From an uncultured Lachnospiraceae bacterium (lineage in GTDB: Bacteria; Bacillota; Clostridia; Lachnospirales; Lachnospiraceae), in NCBI GenBank assembly GCA_905233695.1, contig CAJODN010000001.1:59775-123774 (forward strand): a stretch of DNA of 64,000 bases. The letters are read 5' to 3'. The notes under the pieces were generated by a model that worked only from the letters and a program-made list of their open reading frames with translations, ran no database searches and was not told the DNA's origin. The stretch's first letter is position 1; each line of letters opens with the position of its first letter. Made by a program: the position numbers and the translations under genes. Of this stretch, positions 43,625-52,481 are shown one piece after another.

Positions 43625-44497
43625 TTATGGCGTCCTCTTATCCGTCATATAGAATATGGTGAAAAGTCCCGGTCCGCAGTGCGCACCAATAACAACGCCA
43701 AGCCCCGTTATTGTTATGGTTGCATCAGGATATGTGGCAAGAAGTTCATCCCTTACATATTCCGCATCATCATAACAATCCGCATGATTAATATTGAACT
43801 CTATCTCTGAACCGGCCGGCACATCTTTCTTGATTGCCTCAACAATAGTATTAAGCGCATTCTTCCTTCCACGAATCTTAGACACAACGTCAAGCGTTCC
43901 CGCATCAGGCACATATAATACAGGCTTAATTGAGAGGAGTGTTCCGACAAGTGCCGATGCGTTACTTACTCTTCCGCCTCTCTTTAACCAATTAAGATCG
44001 TCAACCGTGAATCTATGTGCTATACGAAGCTTGTTATCTTCTATCCATTTAATAATGTCATTATAACTTGTGCCCTTCTCGTAGAGATCGACCACATGCT
44101 TAACAAGCATGCCCAGACCGCCGGACACACAGCATGTGTCAACATTTACAATTGTATTATCGGGATATTCTTCCTTAAGCTCTTCTATTGCCTCATCGCA
44201 GAAACGACATGATGAAGAAAGGGGACGACACATATCAAGGAATATGACATCCTTTCCTTCCTTCAAAAACGGCTCGAAAAATTCGCGATATGAATATGTA
44301 TTGATGGCTGCGGTTGTGAGAATGGCTCCTTCTCTCATCTTCTCGTAAGTAGCCTGTCTTGTCTCTTCCCTGCAATCATCCTCATACAGATCTTCTCCGA
44401 TTGTATATGAGTAACTGATAAACGGCACATTATGATCTTCAAGATACTCTCTTGTAAGGTCTGCAGTAGATGCTGTCGCAATAATAAAGTCTTTCAT
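43625..44497 (-). CDS. DegV family fatty-acid-binding protein
   Basis: A 290-residue DegV protein (start MKDFIIATASTADL at 44497, after GAGGAG). TAAINTYSY, FLDMCRPLSSSCRFCDEA, NVDTCCVSGGLGMLVKHV and NWLKRGGRVSNASALVGTLLSIKPVLYV are family marks. FakB relatives bind a fatty acid and present it to the FakA kinase for phospholipid synthesis. No fakA gene is nearby, so this is probably one of several paralogues. Confidence 0.9.
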   Translation of the reverse strand: MKDFIIATASTADLTREYLEDHNVPFISYSYTIGEDLYEDDCREETRQATYEKMREGAILTTAAINTYSYREFFEPFLKEGKDVIFLDMCRPLSSSCRFCDEAIEELKEEYPDNTIVNVDTCCVSGGLGMLVKHVVDLYEKGTSYNDIIKWIEDNKLRIAHRFTVDDLNWLKRGGRVSNASALVGTLLSIKPVLYVPDAGTLDVVSKIRGRKNALNTIVEAIKKDVPAGSEIEFNINHADCYDDAEYVRDELLATYPDATITITGLGVVIGAHCGPGLFTIFYMTDKRTP

Positions 44498-44609
44498 CAG
44501 AATCATCTCCTCTAATAGTATTATTCATTCGTACTTATGCACAAAAAATAATATAACATATTTATAAGGAGATTTCTAGTATTCTTACTTACATCTTTGT
44601 AAATAAAAC

Positions 44610-44640
44610 ATACCCTTAAAGCACAATGCTGCAAGGGTAT
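44610..44640 (-). terminator. Terminator of the FliK-like gene
   Basis: ATACCCTT and AAGGGTAT (44640-44610 on the minus strand) close a 15-nt loop that itself can pair GCA with TGC. GTTTTATTT follows. It lies about 30 bp after the stop codon. Confidence 0.75.
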
Positions 44641-44668
44641 AGTTCATTCACAAAGATGCAGTGTAGTA

Positions 44669-47600
44669 TTATATATTTCCTAACTCTTCTATAAATGCTC
44701 TTGCCATACCATACAATGACTTAGTCAGTACGGCTTGAGTCTCATCATTTCCTTCCATGGCCTCTGCCTTGCTGACAGTTTCGAAGTCGGTGTCGGGCTT
44801 GCCGAATACAAATCCCGTTACGTCCATCTTCTTAGACCAAGAGAACTCTATGCGAGCCTCGGCACTCGTATTGTCAGACACAGCTCTCCTTAGCGCCTCT
44901 TCATGCTTCTCAAGTATTTCTCTTGTTGTCTCTCTGTCGCAGTTAACTTCGCCTACGAACTCTCCGGCTTCGTAACGGAAGGACGCTGTAACGGCTCCTG
45001 TCTTCTCCATGTCAAATGCTATATCAACAAGACCTTTCTCTTCCTTACCACGAACAATCTTAAGAGACAAGTTCCCAACTTCATCGGCAACCATAATGGG
45101 TATTGTATAGTTCTCTGTTCTCTCAGAGACTTCACCCTGTGTATGAATAGCGGTCTGTATAAGATGCATTCCTCTTACATCAATAGTTCGAACATCCTCT
45201 TCGATTATCATATTCTTCATAACATTTTCAGCCATCTCTTCAAGACGCTGCTCTGCCTCTGCCATGTCCTCCGGAGTCTTAACCGACTCTCCGTATTCAT
45301 GAATAAGATTAGCAATTATATCTTGAATCTCATCCTGCAGGCTTTCAGAATCGTCTGCTTTATCCATGCCAACTTCGCTTGCATATGAGCCTTTCCTATC
45401 AAGACCGACCTGCCTCTTGGCTGCACGGTTGAAGAGTGTGCTCATCATACTCTTATCTGTCATAAGCGCTGTGATGGCATTAATGTTATTAGCTGTAAGT
45501 GGCATATCGTTTGCTTCCAGATATTCAATTACTTCACGCGATGCATTGAAGGACTGAAGAACCTCCTCACGTCTCGTAGCGTTGTAAGAATCAGTAAGTT
45601 CAGCTTCGTACTGTGCAATCGCTTCATCCGACTCCATCATATCAAGCCTTGAAGAAAGCTGCTCCGGAGTAAGTGACATATACTCTTCTTCGCTATTAAA
45701 CTGCATCATCTTATAAGGCGTAATGCTGTCTTCCGCCTTCTTCATATTGACCGATTGAATTGACATCTCAATCTGCTGTTCTATATTAAGACTGTCTTTA
45801 TTGAATCCCTCGATTCCGCCGAAATCATCATCGACAGTATATTCTCTGTTCTCACGCTTTGCGGTTCTTGTGGCGGTTAGGAGATTACGCATGGTAACTT
45901 CCGCATTCTGCTGAAGAAGCATTCCGATTGCGGCGCCGTCCGATTCGTTAACCTGATGGATGAGTCTGAATACTCCGATAAAGCCTTCTCTCTCTTCTTC
46001 AGTAATGCCGTTTTCTTGTTCCAATCTCCACAGGAATTCAGAGAACTTTTCTTCTTCGCTTGACACTTCCATCTCGCCCATGATTTCTTCGGCATTATTC
46101 ATAAGCTCTTCCATTGTCATGTCAAGAGGATTCATTCCCTGCTTAACCATATTGGCAACAACGCCGGGCTTTAAGCTGTCAAGTGCTCTTCTAACAATTA
46201 GGTCTTCTGCCTTAACTTCCTTAACAGACTCCTCTGTGATTTCCATCTGATTGTATCCGAGAATTCTGACAGCACGTCTGTTATCTTCCGTATGATCCAT
46301 CTTGATTTCATCAAGAAGATTATCAACATTCCTAAATGCCTTACGAATGCTGTCACCGAGATCACGACGAATCTCTGTTGCAGAAGATTCATAGTAGTCC
46401 GCTGCCTGCACGTACTTAGCGGAAAATGCAGCTTCCGTAGTAACCGTTCCCGCTTCACTTGAAGTCTCTGTTACTTCACTATATGAAATGCTGATACTTG
46501 CATAGCTCCTAAGCGTCATAGATGACGCATTAAGAGGCATTGCGTAGTCGGGAAGCTCCTTCGACTTCGTAACTGCATCCATAGAATCGCTTAGGTTCTT
46601 AATCGCTGCAGGTGATGCCTTGTCCTCAAGCATTGTCTCCAGGAAATGTTGTTCCAATTCCTCTAATGACTTAACATAATCGCTAAGCTCTAACGTATCA
46701 AGAGAGATTCCATTCTTAAGAAGAGAGAAGTTCGCCTGTGTTGTCATCATAAGTTGAACTTCCACAAGTTGCTTCTTAACGGTAATCTCATTATAATATG
46801 TCCCATTATTGGGACTGCTCTCTTGGTTGGTGTTGTTGCTGAAGTTATTCTGTTCTACTGTTTCTACAGATATATAATCAGGTGTAACTAATTCTTGAAG
46901 TGATGCTTTCGCATTTACATTGTCATCTGCCTTGACGATGTCTGTTAATGCCTGTCTTGCAACATTGCCGAGAGTTACAGGTTCGTTATTCTCTATAACC
47001 TTATCAACGGTATTCTCGTCGGCCGCCTTAATTCCTTCTGTAATCGCGGTTGCTTCTGCCATAGGAGAATGACCGGGTACAAGATATGCATCGCCGGCAC
47101 TTTTGCCTTCCGCTATTGAATTAGTTATTGCATTAACGACATCATTCATACCACCTATGTCGAATCCTCGAAGCTCATTAAATCTTATGAGCTGTTCAGG
47201 CGTTACACCGATTCTGTTCTTAAGCATATAATAACAATCATTCAGGTTCGCTTCATTCTTAGTAAGCCCTGCCTTAAGAATCACCTCTTCGAATTGTGCT
47301 TCGAGGCTGTCGGTATTTCCCGATATGGGTGCAGGCTCTTCCGTTGCGAAGTCATTACTGTATGTGCTTGCTTTATATAAGTTATCGATGGTAGGCTCAA
47401 GCTCATTCTTAAGCATGTATTTTATAGTCTCTTCTGAGAGACTCTTATCATTCGGATAGGGATTCTCAGAAAAACTCTGCATTGCATCACCTGATGAACT
47501 ATCAACCATCTGAGTTCTTATTTCATCAACTTTACGAAGGGCAATGACACTATCCTGTACAGTCTTGTCATCAGAAGGAAGCTGTGCTTCTTTAAGCGCA

Positions 47601-48055
47601 TTTTCCATAATGGGAGAATAACCACCGCTCTGTCGAATTGCAGCATCAGAGATATCACCCATCATCGATATGTCAGCTCCGCCCTTAGCCATGGCGATTC
47701 GAATCTTGTCGGCAATGTCGACGAACTCCTTCTCATCCATATCTTTCGAATCGAAGCCAAGCTCTTCTATTGCATTAAAATTCCGCTGATTAAGAGTAGA
47801 CGCCGTGTTGACCTTACCTTCGGCACCGAGCCCTTTCTCCAAGTCATCCATTATTGTATTGTTGTTGGGGTTCCTATATGTATGATTAGACATACTGATA
47901 ACACCAAGCTTATCCTTTTCAATCTTGGTGTAATCTTCGTGTCTTCCGGGCTGATTGGTTATGACCTTTCCGTGATTTCCCACCGGATCCATGCCGATGG
48001 ATTTCGCCTTATCACTGCTACCTATCTCAGAATTCATTATATCGTTTATCTGCAT
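44669..48055 (-). CDS. Very large FliK-like (DUF6240-like) flagellar protein
   Basis: A 1128-residue, acidic, hydrophilic protein without signal peptide or membrane helix. Most of it is helical, with repeated short motifs around -LTKNEANLNDCYYMLKN-, -GVTPEQLIRFNEL- and -LEANDMPLTANNINAI-. About residues 980-1060 (VGNLSLKIVRGKEEKGLVDI, ASFRYEAGEFVGEVNCDRE) resemble the C-terminal domain of the hook-length regulator FliK. The DUF6240 match is from memory. A sigma-28-like promoter precedes it. Start 48055 follows GGGAG. It is far longer than typical FliK (400-600 residues), so a ruler role is possible but unproved. Confidence 0.55.
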   Translation of the reverse strand: MQINDIMNSEIGSSDKAKSIGMDPVGNHGKVITNQPGRHEDYTKIEKDKLGVISMSNHTYRNPNNNTIMDDLEKGLGAEGKVNTASTLNQRNFNAIEELGFDSKDMDEKEFVDIADKIRIAMAKGGADISMMGDISDAAIRQSGGYSPIMENALKEAQLPSDDKTVQDSVIALRKVDEIRTQMVDSSSGDAMQSFSENPYPNDKSLSEETIKYMLKNELEPTIDNLYKASTYSNDFATEEPAPISGNTDSLEAQFEEVILKAGLTKNEANLNDCYYMLKNRIGVTPEQLIRFNELRGFDIGGMNDVVNAITNSIAEGKSAGDAYLVPGHSPMAEATAITEGIKAADENTVDKVIENNEPVTLGNVARQALTDIVKADDNVNAKASLQELVTPDYISVETVEQNNFSNNTNQESSPNNGTYYNEITVKKQLVEVQLMMTTQANFSLLKNGISLDTLELSDYVKSLEELEQHFLETMLEDKASPAAIKNLSDSMDAVTKSKELPDYAMPLNASSMTLRSYASISISYSEVTETSSEAGTVTTEAAFSAKYVQAADYYESSATEIRRDLGDSIRKAFRNVDNLLDEIKMDHTEDNRRAVRILGYNQMEITEESVKEVKAEDLIVRRALDSLKPGVVANMVKQGMNPLDMTMEELMNNAEEIMGEMEVSSEEEKFSEFLWRLEQENGITEEEREGFIGVFRLIHQVNESDGAAIGMLLQQNAEVTMRNLLTATRTAKRENREYTVDDDFGGIEGFNKDSLNIEQQIEMSIQSVNMKKAEDSITPYKMMQFNSEEEYMSLTPEQLSSRLDMMESDEAIAQYEAELTDSYNATRREEVLQSFNASREVIEYLEANDMPLTANNINAITALMTDKSMMSTLFNRAAKRQVGLDRKGSYASEVGMDKADDSESLQDEIQDIIANLIHEYGESVKTPEDMAEAEQRLEEMAENVMKNMIIEEDVRTIDVRGMHLIQTAIHTQGEVSERTENYTIPIMVADEVGNLSLKIVRGKEEKGLVDIAFDMEKTGAVTASFRYEAGEFVGEVNCDRETTREILEKHEEALRRAVSDNTSAEARIEFSWSKKMDVTGFVFGKPDTDFETVSKAEAMEGNDETQAVLTKSLYGMARAFIEELGNI

Positions 48056-48120
48056 AATAATCTCCCTGTTATGCAGCATTCCGTTGCTCATTGTCACATC
48101 CTTGTGGCTATCTACTATTT

Positions 48121-48147
48121 ATGTCGGAGTTTTTCGAAAATCTTTTA
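48121..48147 (-). promoter_or_regulatory. Sigma-28-like promoter of the FliK-like gene
   Basis: On the minus strand TAAA (48147-48144), a 15-bp spacer and TCCGACAT (48128-48121) match TAAA-N15-GCCGATAT at 10 of 12 positions. The -35 box overlaps the -35 box of the divergent ATPase promoter. Confidence 0.6.
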
Positions 48148-48172
48148 CCGCTATTTTGTTTTCTGCTATAAT
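48144..48172 (+). promoter_or_regulatory. Promoter giving a probable leaderless ATPase mRNA
   Basis: TTTACC (48144-48149) and TATAAT (48167-48172) are 17 bp apart, and the ATG begins at 48179. The transcript would start at or next to the A of ATG. No ribosome binding site is present. Confidence 0.7.
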
Positions 48173-48178
48173 AACTGT

Positions 48179-50515
48179 ATGGAACAGACATCTAAAGGGC
48201 TTACCTCTGCTGAGGTGGAGGCACTCACAGCCCAAGGAAAAACCAATAAAACCACAAATAAATCAGACATGACCGTGAAGAAGATAATCATTAAAAATGT
48301 CTTTACATACTTTAATGCTATCTTCGCGTTTCTTGCTGTGCTTGTAATAATATCAGGTAATTTCAAGAATCTTATGTTCTTACCCGTTGTAATCGCCAAT
48401 ACACTTATCGGCATTATTCAACAGCTTCGTTCTAAGGCGGTTCTCGATAAGCTGGCTCTTCTTGATGTCTCTGAATATACTGCAATTCGAGATGGTACAG
48501 ATGTCACCGTGCCTTCCGATAAGCTGGTGCTGGGCGACTACATTCGCCTTGAAAGCGGACAGCAAATCCCCGCCGACGGCATCGTCATATCCGGAAATGC
48601 GGGTGTTAACGAATCCCTTCTTACGGGTGAAGCAGACGAAATTGATAAAGAGGAAGGAAGCGACCTTAAGTCGGGAAGCTTCTTAACATCGGGTAACCTT
48701 ATTGCTAAGCTCACACAGGTGGGCGACGATTCATATGCAGCACAGATTACCGCCAAAGCCAAGAAGTCAAAAGAAGCTCAATCGGAAATGATTCGCGATA
48801 TCGAGCGGATTATCCTTGTTGCGGGAATCGCGATTATTCCTATAGGCGGTCTTCTGATGTACCAGGCAATGTACGTTAACGATCTTGACTTTCACGACGG
48901 TGTAGCCTCAATGGTAGGTGCCGTAATCGGAATGATTCCGGAAGGTCTCTATCTTCTTGTTACAGTTGCTCTCGCCCTAAGTGCCATGCGACTTGCACAG
49001 AAGAAAGTCCTTCTTCACGACATGAGAAGTATCGAGACCCTTGCAAGAGTTGACGTTCTCTGTGTGGATAAGACCGGTACGATCACAAGTGAAAATATGT
49101 CAGTGACCGAGACCTTTTATCCTAAGGACATATCTTCCGAAGACAAAGAATACGCTGAAAATATTCTTTCGGGATACATTAGAACAGTTCCCGATAACAA
49201 TATAACGATGAATGCCATGCGTGCACATTTTCCCGAGAGAGAGCCTCTAAAGAGTACGGCTATATCGGCATTCGATTCTAAGAAAAAATATTCCGAAGTT
49301 ATCACAAAGGACTGTACATACAGACTCGGCGCACCGGAATTTCTTCTGTCGGACGAAGAACTCTCGAAGAATAAACCTCTTATAGAAGAGCGGGCAGAAA
49401 TGGGGCTTAGAGTACTTTCTCTTGTTCGTGAAAAAGACAATGATACAGCTCCTATTCTCTTCATAGCTCTTAGGAATGAACTTAGAGATAACATCGTGGA
49501 AATATTCGATAACTTCCGCACGCAGGATGTTGGCATTAAAGTTATATCCGGCGATAATGCTCTTACTGTATCCCGCGTTGCCAAAAGTGCCGGTGTGGAG
49601 GATGCCGACAATTACATCGACCTTTCAACTATTGAATCGGAAGAAGAGCTTATAGAAAGTGCGACGAAATACACTGTCTTCGGTCGTGTTAAACCGGAGC
49701 AGAAGAAAGCGCTTGTAACAGCACTTAAAGATGCCGGACAGAAGGTTGCCATGACCGGCGACGGCGTCAACGATATACTTGCCATGAAGGAAGCAGATTG
49801 TTCCATCGCCATGGGAACGGGATCTGATGCGGCAAGACAGGCCGCACAGGTTGTCCTGCTTGACTCGGACTTTTACCATATGAAAGAGATTGTGGGCGAA
49901 GGACGAAGAGATATTAATAACATTACTCGTTCAGCAACCTTATTCTTATATAAGAATATCTTCTCGCTCCTACTTGCGCTTTTCTCTATTATATTTACAT
50001 TCCAATATCCGCTAAAACCCAATCAGGTATCTCTGATATCCGGATTCAATATTGGAGTACCTGCATTCCTCCTTGCCTTGGAGCCGAATGAGATAAGACA
50101 AAAAGGAAGCTTCATTAAGCATACTCTCGTAAAAGCTATGCCGGCGTCCCTTACGTCGTTTTTTGCAATTGCATTTATGGTACTGTTCGGAGAACTATTC
50201 GACATTTCTTCGGCTGAGATTGGCACGGCAAGTATGTATCTCTTAGCAGTTATAGGTTTTGTAATTCTCTGGAGCATAACGAAGCCTATGAACAAATGGC
50301 GTGTACTCGTATTCGTAATCTGTATCGGAGGATTTGTATTCAGTAACATTTTTTTATACAATCTATTCGACATAACCAAGATATCTCTTGAAGCGGCAGC
50401 GCTTTGTACGGTATTTGCCATTGCAGAGATGACGATTATGAGATGGCTGACATTCCTATTCGAGAAACTCAGTATGGAAAAGATAAAGGCTACGTTCCGT
50501 AAAAAAACTGATTAA
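48179..50515 (+). CDS. Cation-transporting P-type ATPase (CtpE-like)
   Basis: A 778-residue P2-type ATPase with about ten membrane helices. The actuator motif is LLTGEADEI near residue 150. The metal-site helix M4 has MIPEGLYLLVTVALA near 254, the phosphorylation site is DKTGTIT near 297 and the hinge is MTGDGVNDILAMKEADCSIAMG near 525. PEGL in M4 without CPx argues for a Ca, Mg or similar ion and against heavy metals. The set resembles mycobacterial CtpE, a calcium pump, as I recall. The start MEQTSKGL at 48179 fits the promoter position; longer upstream frames would run into the divergent gene. Confidence 0.87.
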   Translation: MEQTSKGLTSAEVEALTAQGKTNKTTNKSDMTVKKIIIKNVFTYFNAIFAFLAVLVIISGNFKNLMFLPVVIANTLIGIIQQLRSKAVLDKLALLDVSEYTAIRDGTDVTVPSDKLVLGDYIRLESGQQIPADGIVISGNAGVNESLLTGEADEIDKEEGSDLKSGSFLTSGNLIAKLTQVGDDSYAAQITAKAKKSKEAQSEMIRDIERIILVAGIAIIPIGGLLMYQAMYVNDLDFHDGVASMVGAVIGMIPEGLYLLVTVALALSAMRLAQKKVLLHDMRSIETLARVDVLCVDKTGTITSENMSVTETFYPKDISSEDKEYAENILSGYIRTVPDNNITMNAMRAHFPEREPLKSTAISAFDSKKKYSEVITKDCTYRLGAPEFLLSDEELSKNKPLIEERAEMGLRVLSLVREKDNDTAPILFIALRNELRDNIVEIFDNFRTQDVGIKVISGDNALTVSRVAKSAGVEDADNYIDLSTIESEEELIESATKYTVFGRVKPEQKKALVTALKDAGQKVAMTGDGVNDILAMKEADCSIAMGTGSDAARQAAQVVLLDSDFYHMKEIVGEGRRDINNITRSATLFLYKNIFSLLLALFSIIFTFQYPLKPNQVSLISGFNIGVPAFLLALEPNEIRQKGSFIKHTLVKAMPASLTSFFAIAFMVLFGELFDISSAEIGTASMYLLAVIGFVILWSITKPMNKWRVLVFVICIGGFVFSNIFLYNLFDITKISLEAAALCTVFAIAEMTIMRWLTFLFEKLSMEKIKATFRKKTD

Positions 50516-50528
50516 AAACGGGTTTCGA

Positions 50529-50558
50529 TTGACCTTTGTACGGAAACTATGCAATAAT
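50529..50558 (+). promoter_or_regulatory. Promoter of the carboxylesterase gene
   Basis: TTGACC (50529-50534) and AATAAT (50553-50558) are spaced 18 bp. An AAAAGGGGG ribosome site follows before the ATG at 50608. Confidence 0.6.
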
Positions 50559-50607
50559 AAAGTTTATGGGGAACAAACATTATAAATAATGTAAAAGGGG
50601 GTATTAT

Positions 50608-52428
50608 ATGGCTTTTACAATTGTTGCGGTTATTGTTACAATTCTGTATCTTGCCGTCCTTGAATTATCTAAGAATATGATAATCGGATGGGTAATCGGA
50701 ATTGTGCTTCTTGCGGCTCTTATTGCGGTAAGATTCTATCTTAAGAAAAAGGAGCAGAACACCAAGGGAAAACTTGCATTATGCTGGCTCGGCTTCTTTG
50801 TACTTCTTGGTGTTAACTTGTTTGTGACGAGTCCGCCCGAAAAACGAGTGCCTGCGGTTGACAATAAGAATCCGGAAGTCACAAGCGTCGTTCATGTAAA
50901 TGAAGGTGACTTAACAGGTGTATACAACGCAGATAAATCAGTGGCGGTCTATGCGGGAATTCCTTACGCAAAGCCACCTGTAAACGAGCTTCGATTTAAA
51001 GAACCGGAAGATCCCGAGAAGTGGTCGGGCGTTAAGGCCTGCGACGAATTCGCTCCAATGGCAATGCAGAGTCGTAACTCATCACTCTATAACAGCCTCT
51101 CTGATATTCTTGCAAGACATGAATACCAGATGAAGATAGGCGACGAATACATTGAGCCGATGAGTGAAGATTGCCTGTATCTTAATGTATTTGTTCCGGA
51201 AGGATATAAGGGAGAGAAGCTTCCTGTTATTCTCTATATTCACGGCGGTTCACTTACAGGCGGTCAGTCTTCCTATTCAGAATACAGAGGCGAAGACCTG
51301 GCAAAACGCGGAGTTATATTCGTAAGCTGTGCTTACCGTGTCAACGTATTCGGCTACTATGCGGCTGATGATCTAATTAAAGAATCACCAAACGGTACAA
51401 CGGGAGACTATGGTTTACTCGATCAGATTCAGGCACTTAAGTGGGTCAGAAACAATATTGCTAATTTCGGCGGGGATCCTGACCAAATCACAATTGCCGG
51501 AGAGTCTGCAGGTTCTTCTTCCGTAAATGCTATGTGTGCATCACCTCTTACAGAGGGCATGTTCAATTACGCAATCGGTGAGTCCAGCGGAATACTTGCT
51601 TACAAGCCTTATCATACATTCAGAAATATCGACGAAGCGCTTACTGAGGGTAATAAAGTAAGAGATGAAATGGGCGTACAGACATCCGAAGAACTCAGAA
51701 AGATTCCGGCAGAGAAGCTTGTTAAAACAACGTCAAAGCAAAACGCCATGACTGTTGACGGCTATGCTCTTCCGGAAATGCCCTATAAGACATATGAGCG
51801 AGGCGCCAACCACGAGAAAGCATTCTTAAACGGTTATAACGCAAAAGAAGCCGATGTCTTCTTGCTTGATAAGAAAGCAACAGCCGAAAACTATGTGGAA
51901 TTATTATCCACGGCACTGGGGGACTTCGCGCCTAAGATGGCAGAACTTGTTCCCGCCAATACACCACAAAGAGATAAACACGTATTTATCGATGCTCTGG
52001 GTGATGCTAAGGGAGCACTTGATATAGCATACTCAGCAATATGGTTCTCATACTCCCACTACCTATGGAATAAATACTTAGTGGCTGAAGGAAGACCCAC
52101 ATACGAATACTATTTCACCAAGGACAATAACAGTATTAACAATTATCACGCAGGTGAGCTTCCCTACGCTTACGGTAACTTGTGGCGGCATCCGGGACTA
52201 TACGACGACTCAGACTACAAGCTATCTGACCTAATGCAACAGTACTGGGTTAACTTTGTTAAGACAGGTAATCCCAACGGACCGGGACTTCCGGAGTGGG
52301 ATTCATTATCTGCCGACCAGCAGAAGCTCTTGAAGCTTGACAGTACAGTTGAAATGGTAGACGATCCTAACGCAGAACTCTATAAGGTAATAGATGGGCA
52401 TCAGGAGACTGTTAAGGAGACGAGATAG
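50608..52428 (+). CDS. Membrane-anchored type B carboxylesterase
   Basis: A 606-residue alpha/beta hydrolase. Two or three hydrophobic helices in the first 75 residues anchor it, and the catalytic domain is probably outside. The domain begins with GVYNADKSVAVYAGIPYAKPPV. It has YIHGGSLTGG for the oxyanion hole, the nucleophile Ser in IAGESAGSSSVNA near residue 297 and the His in NYHAGELPYAYGN near 514. Para-nitrobenzyl esterase relatives act on acyl or aryl esters, for example feruloyl or acetyl groups on plant polymers. The specificity here is unknown. The long membrane segment is unusual for the family. Confidence 0.87.
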   Translation: MAFTIVAVIVTILYLAVLELSKNMIIGWVIGIVLLAALIAVRFYLKKKEQNTKGKLALCWLGFFVLLGVNLFVTSPPEKRVPAVDNKNPEVTSVVHVNEGDLTGVYNADKSVAVYAGIPYAKPPVNELRFKEPEDPEKWSGVKACDEFAPMAMQSRNSSLYNSLSDILARHEYQMKIGDEYIEPMSEDCLYLNVFVPEGYKGEKLPVILYIHGGSLTGGQSSYSEYRGEDLAKRGVIFVSCAYRVNVFGYYAADDLIKESPNGTTGDYGLLDQIQALKWVRNNIANFGGDPDQITIAGESAGSSSVNAMCASPLTEGMFNYAIGESSGILAYKPYHTFRNIDEALTEGNKVRDEMGVQTSEELRKIPAEKLVKTTSKQNAMTVDGYALPEMPYKTYERGANHEKAFLNGYNAKEADVFLLDKKATAENYVELLSTALGDFAPKMAELVPANTPQRDKHVFIDALGDAKGALDIAYSAIWFSYSHYLWNKYLVAEGRPTYEYYFTKDNNSINNYHAGELPYAYGNLWRHPGLYDDSDYKLSDLMQQYWVNFVKTGNPNGPGLPEWDSLSADQQKLLKLDSTVEMVDDPNAELYKVIDGHQETVKETR

Positions 52429-52440
52429 GAAAAGAAAAAC

Positions 52441-52468
52441 CGGGACAAGAGCATCAGCTCTTGTCCCG
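52441..52468. terminator. Bidirectional terminator
   Basis: A perfect 12-bp stem (CGGGACAAGAGC with GCTCTTGTCCCG) closes a 4-nt loop. On the plus strand TTAGTTTT follows; on the minus strand GTTTTTC follows. Confidence 0.9.
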
Positions 52469-52481
52469 TTAGTTTTAGTAA

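Noticed and set aside
47882..48178. Long N-terminal extension of the P-type ATPase
   Set aside because: It is antisense to the FliK-like gene, and the promoter -10 box lies directly before 48179.
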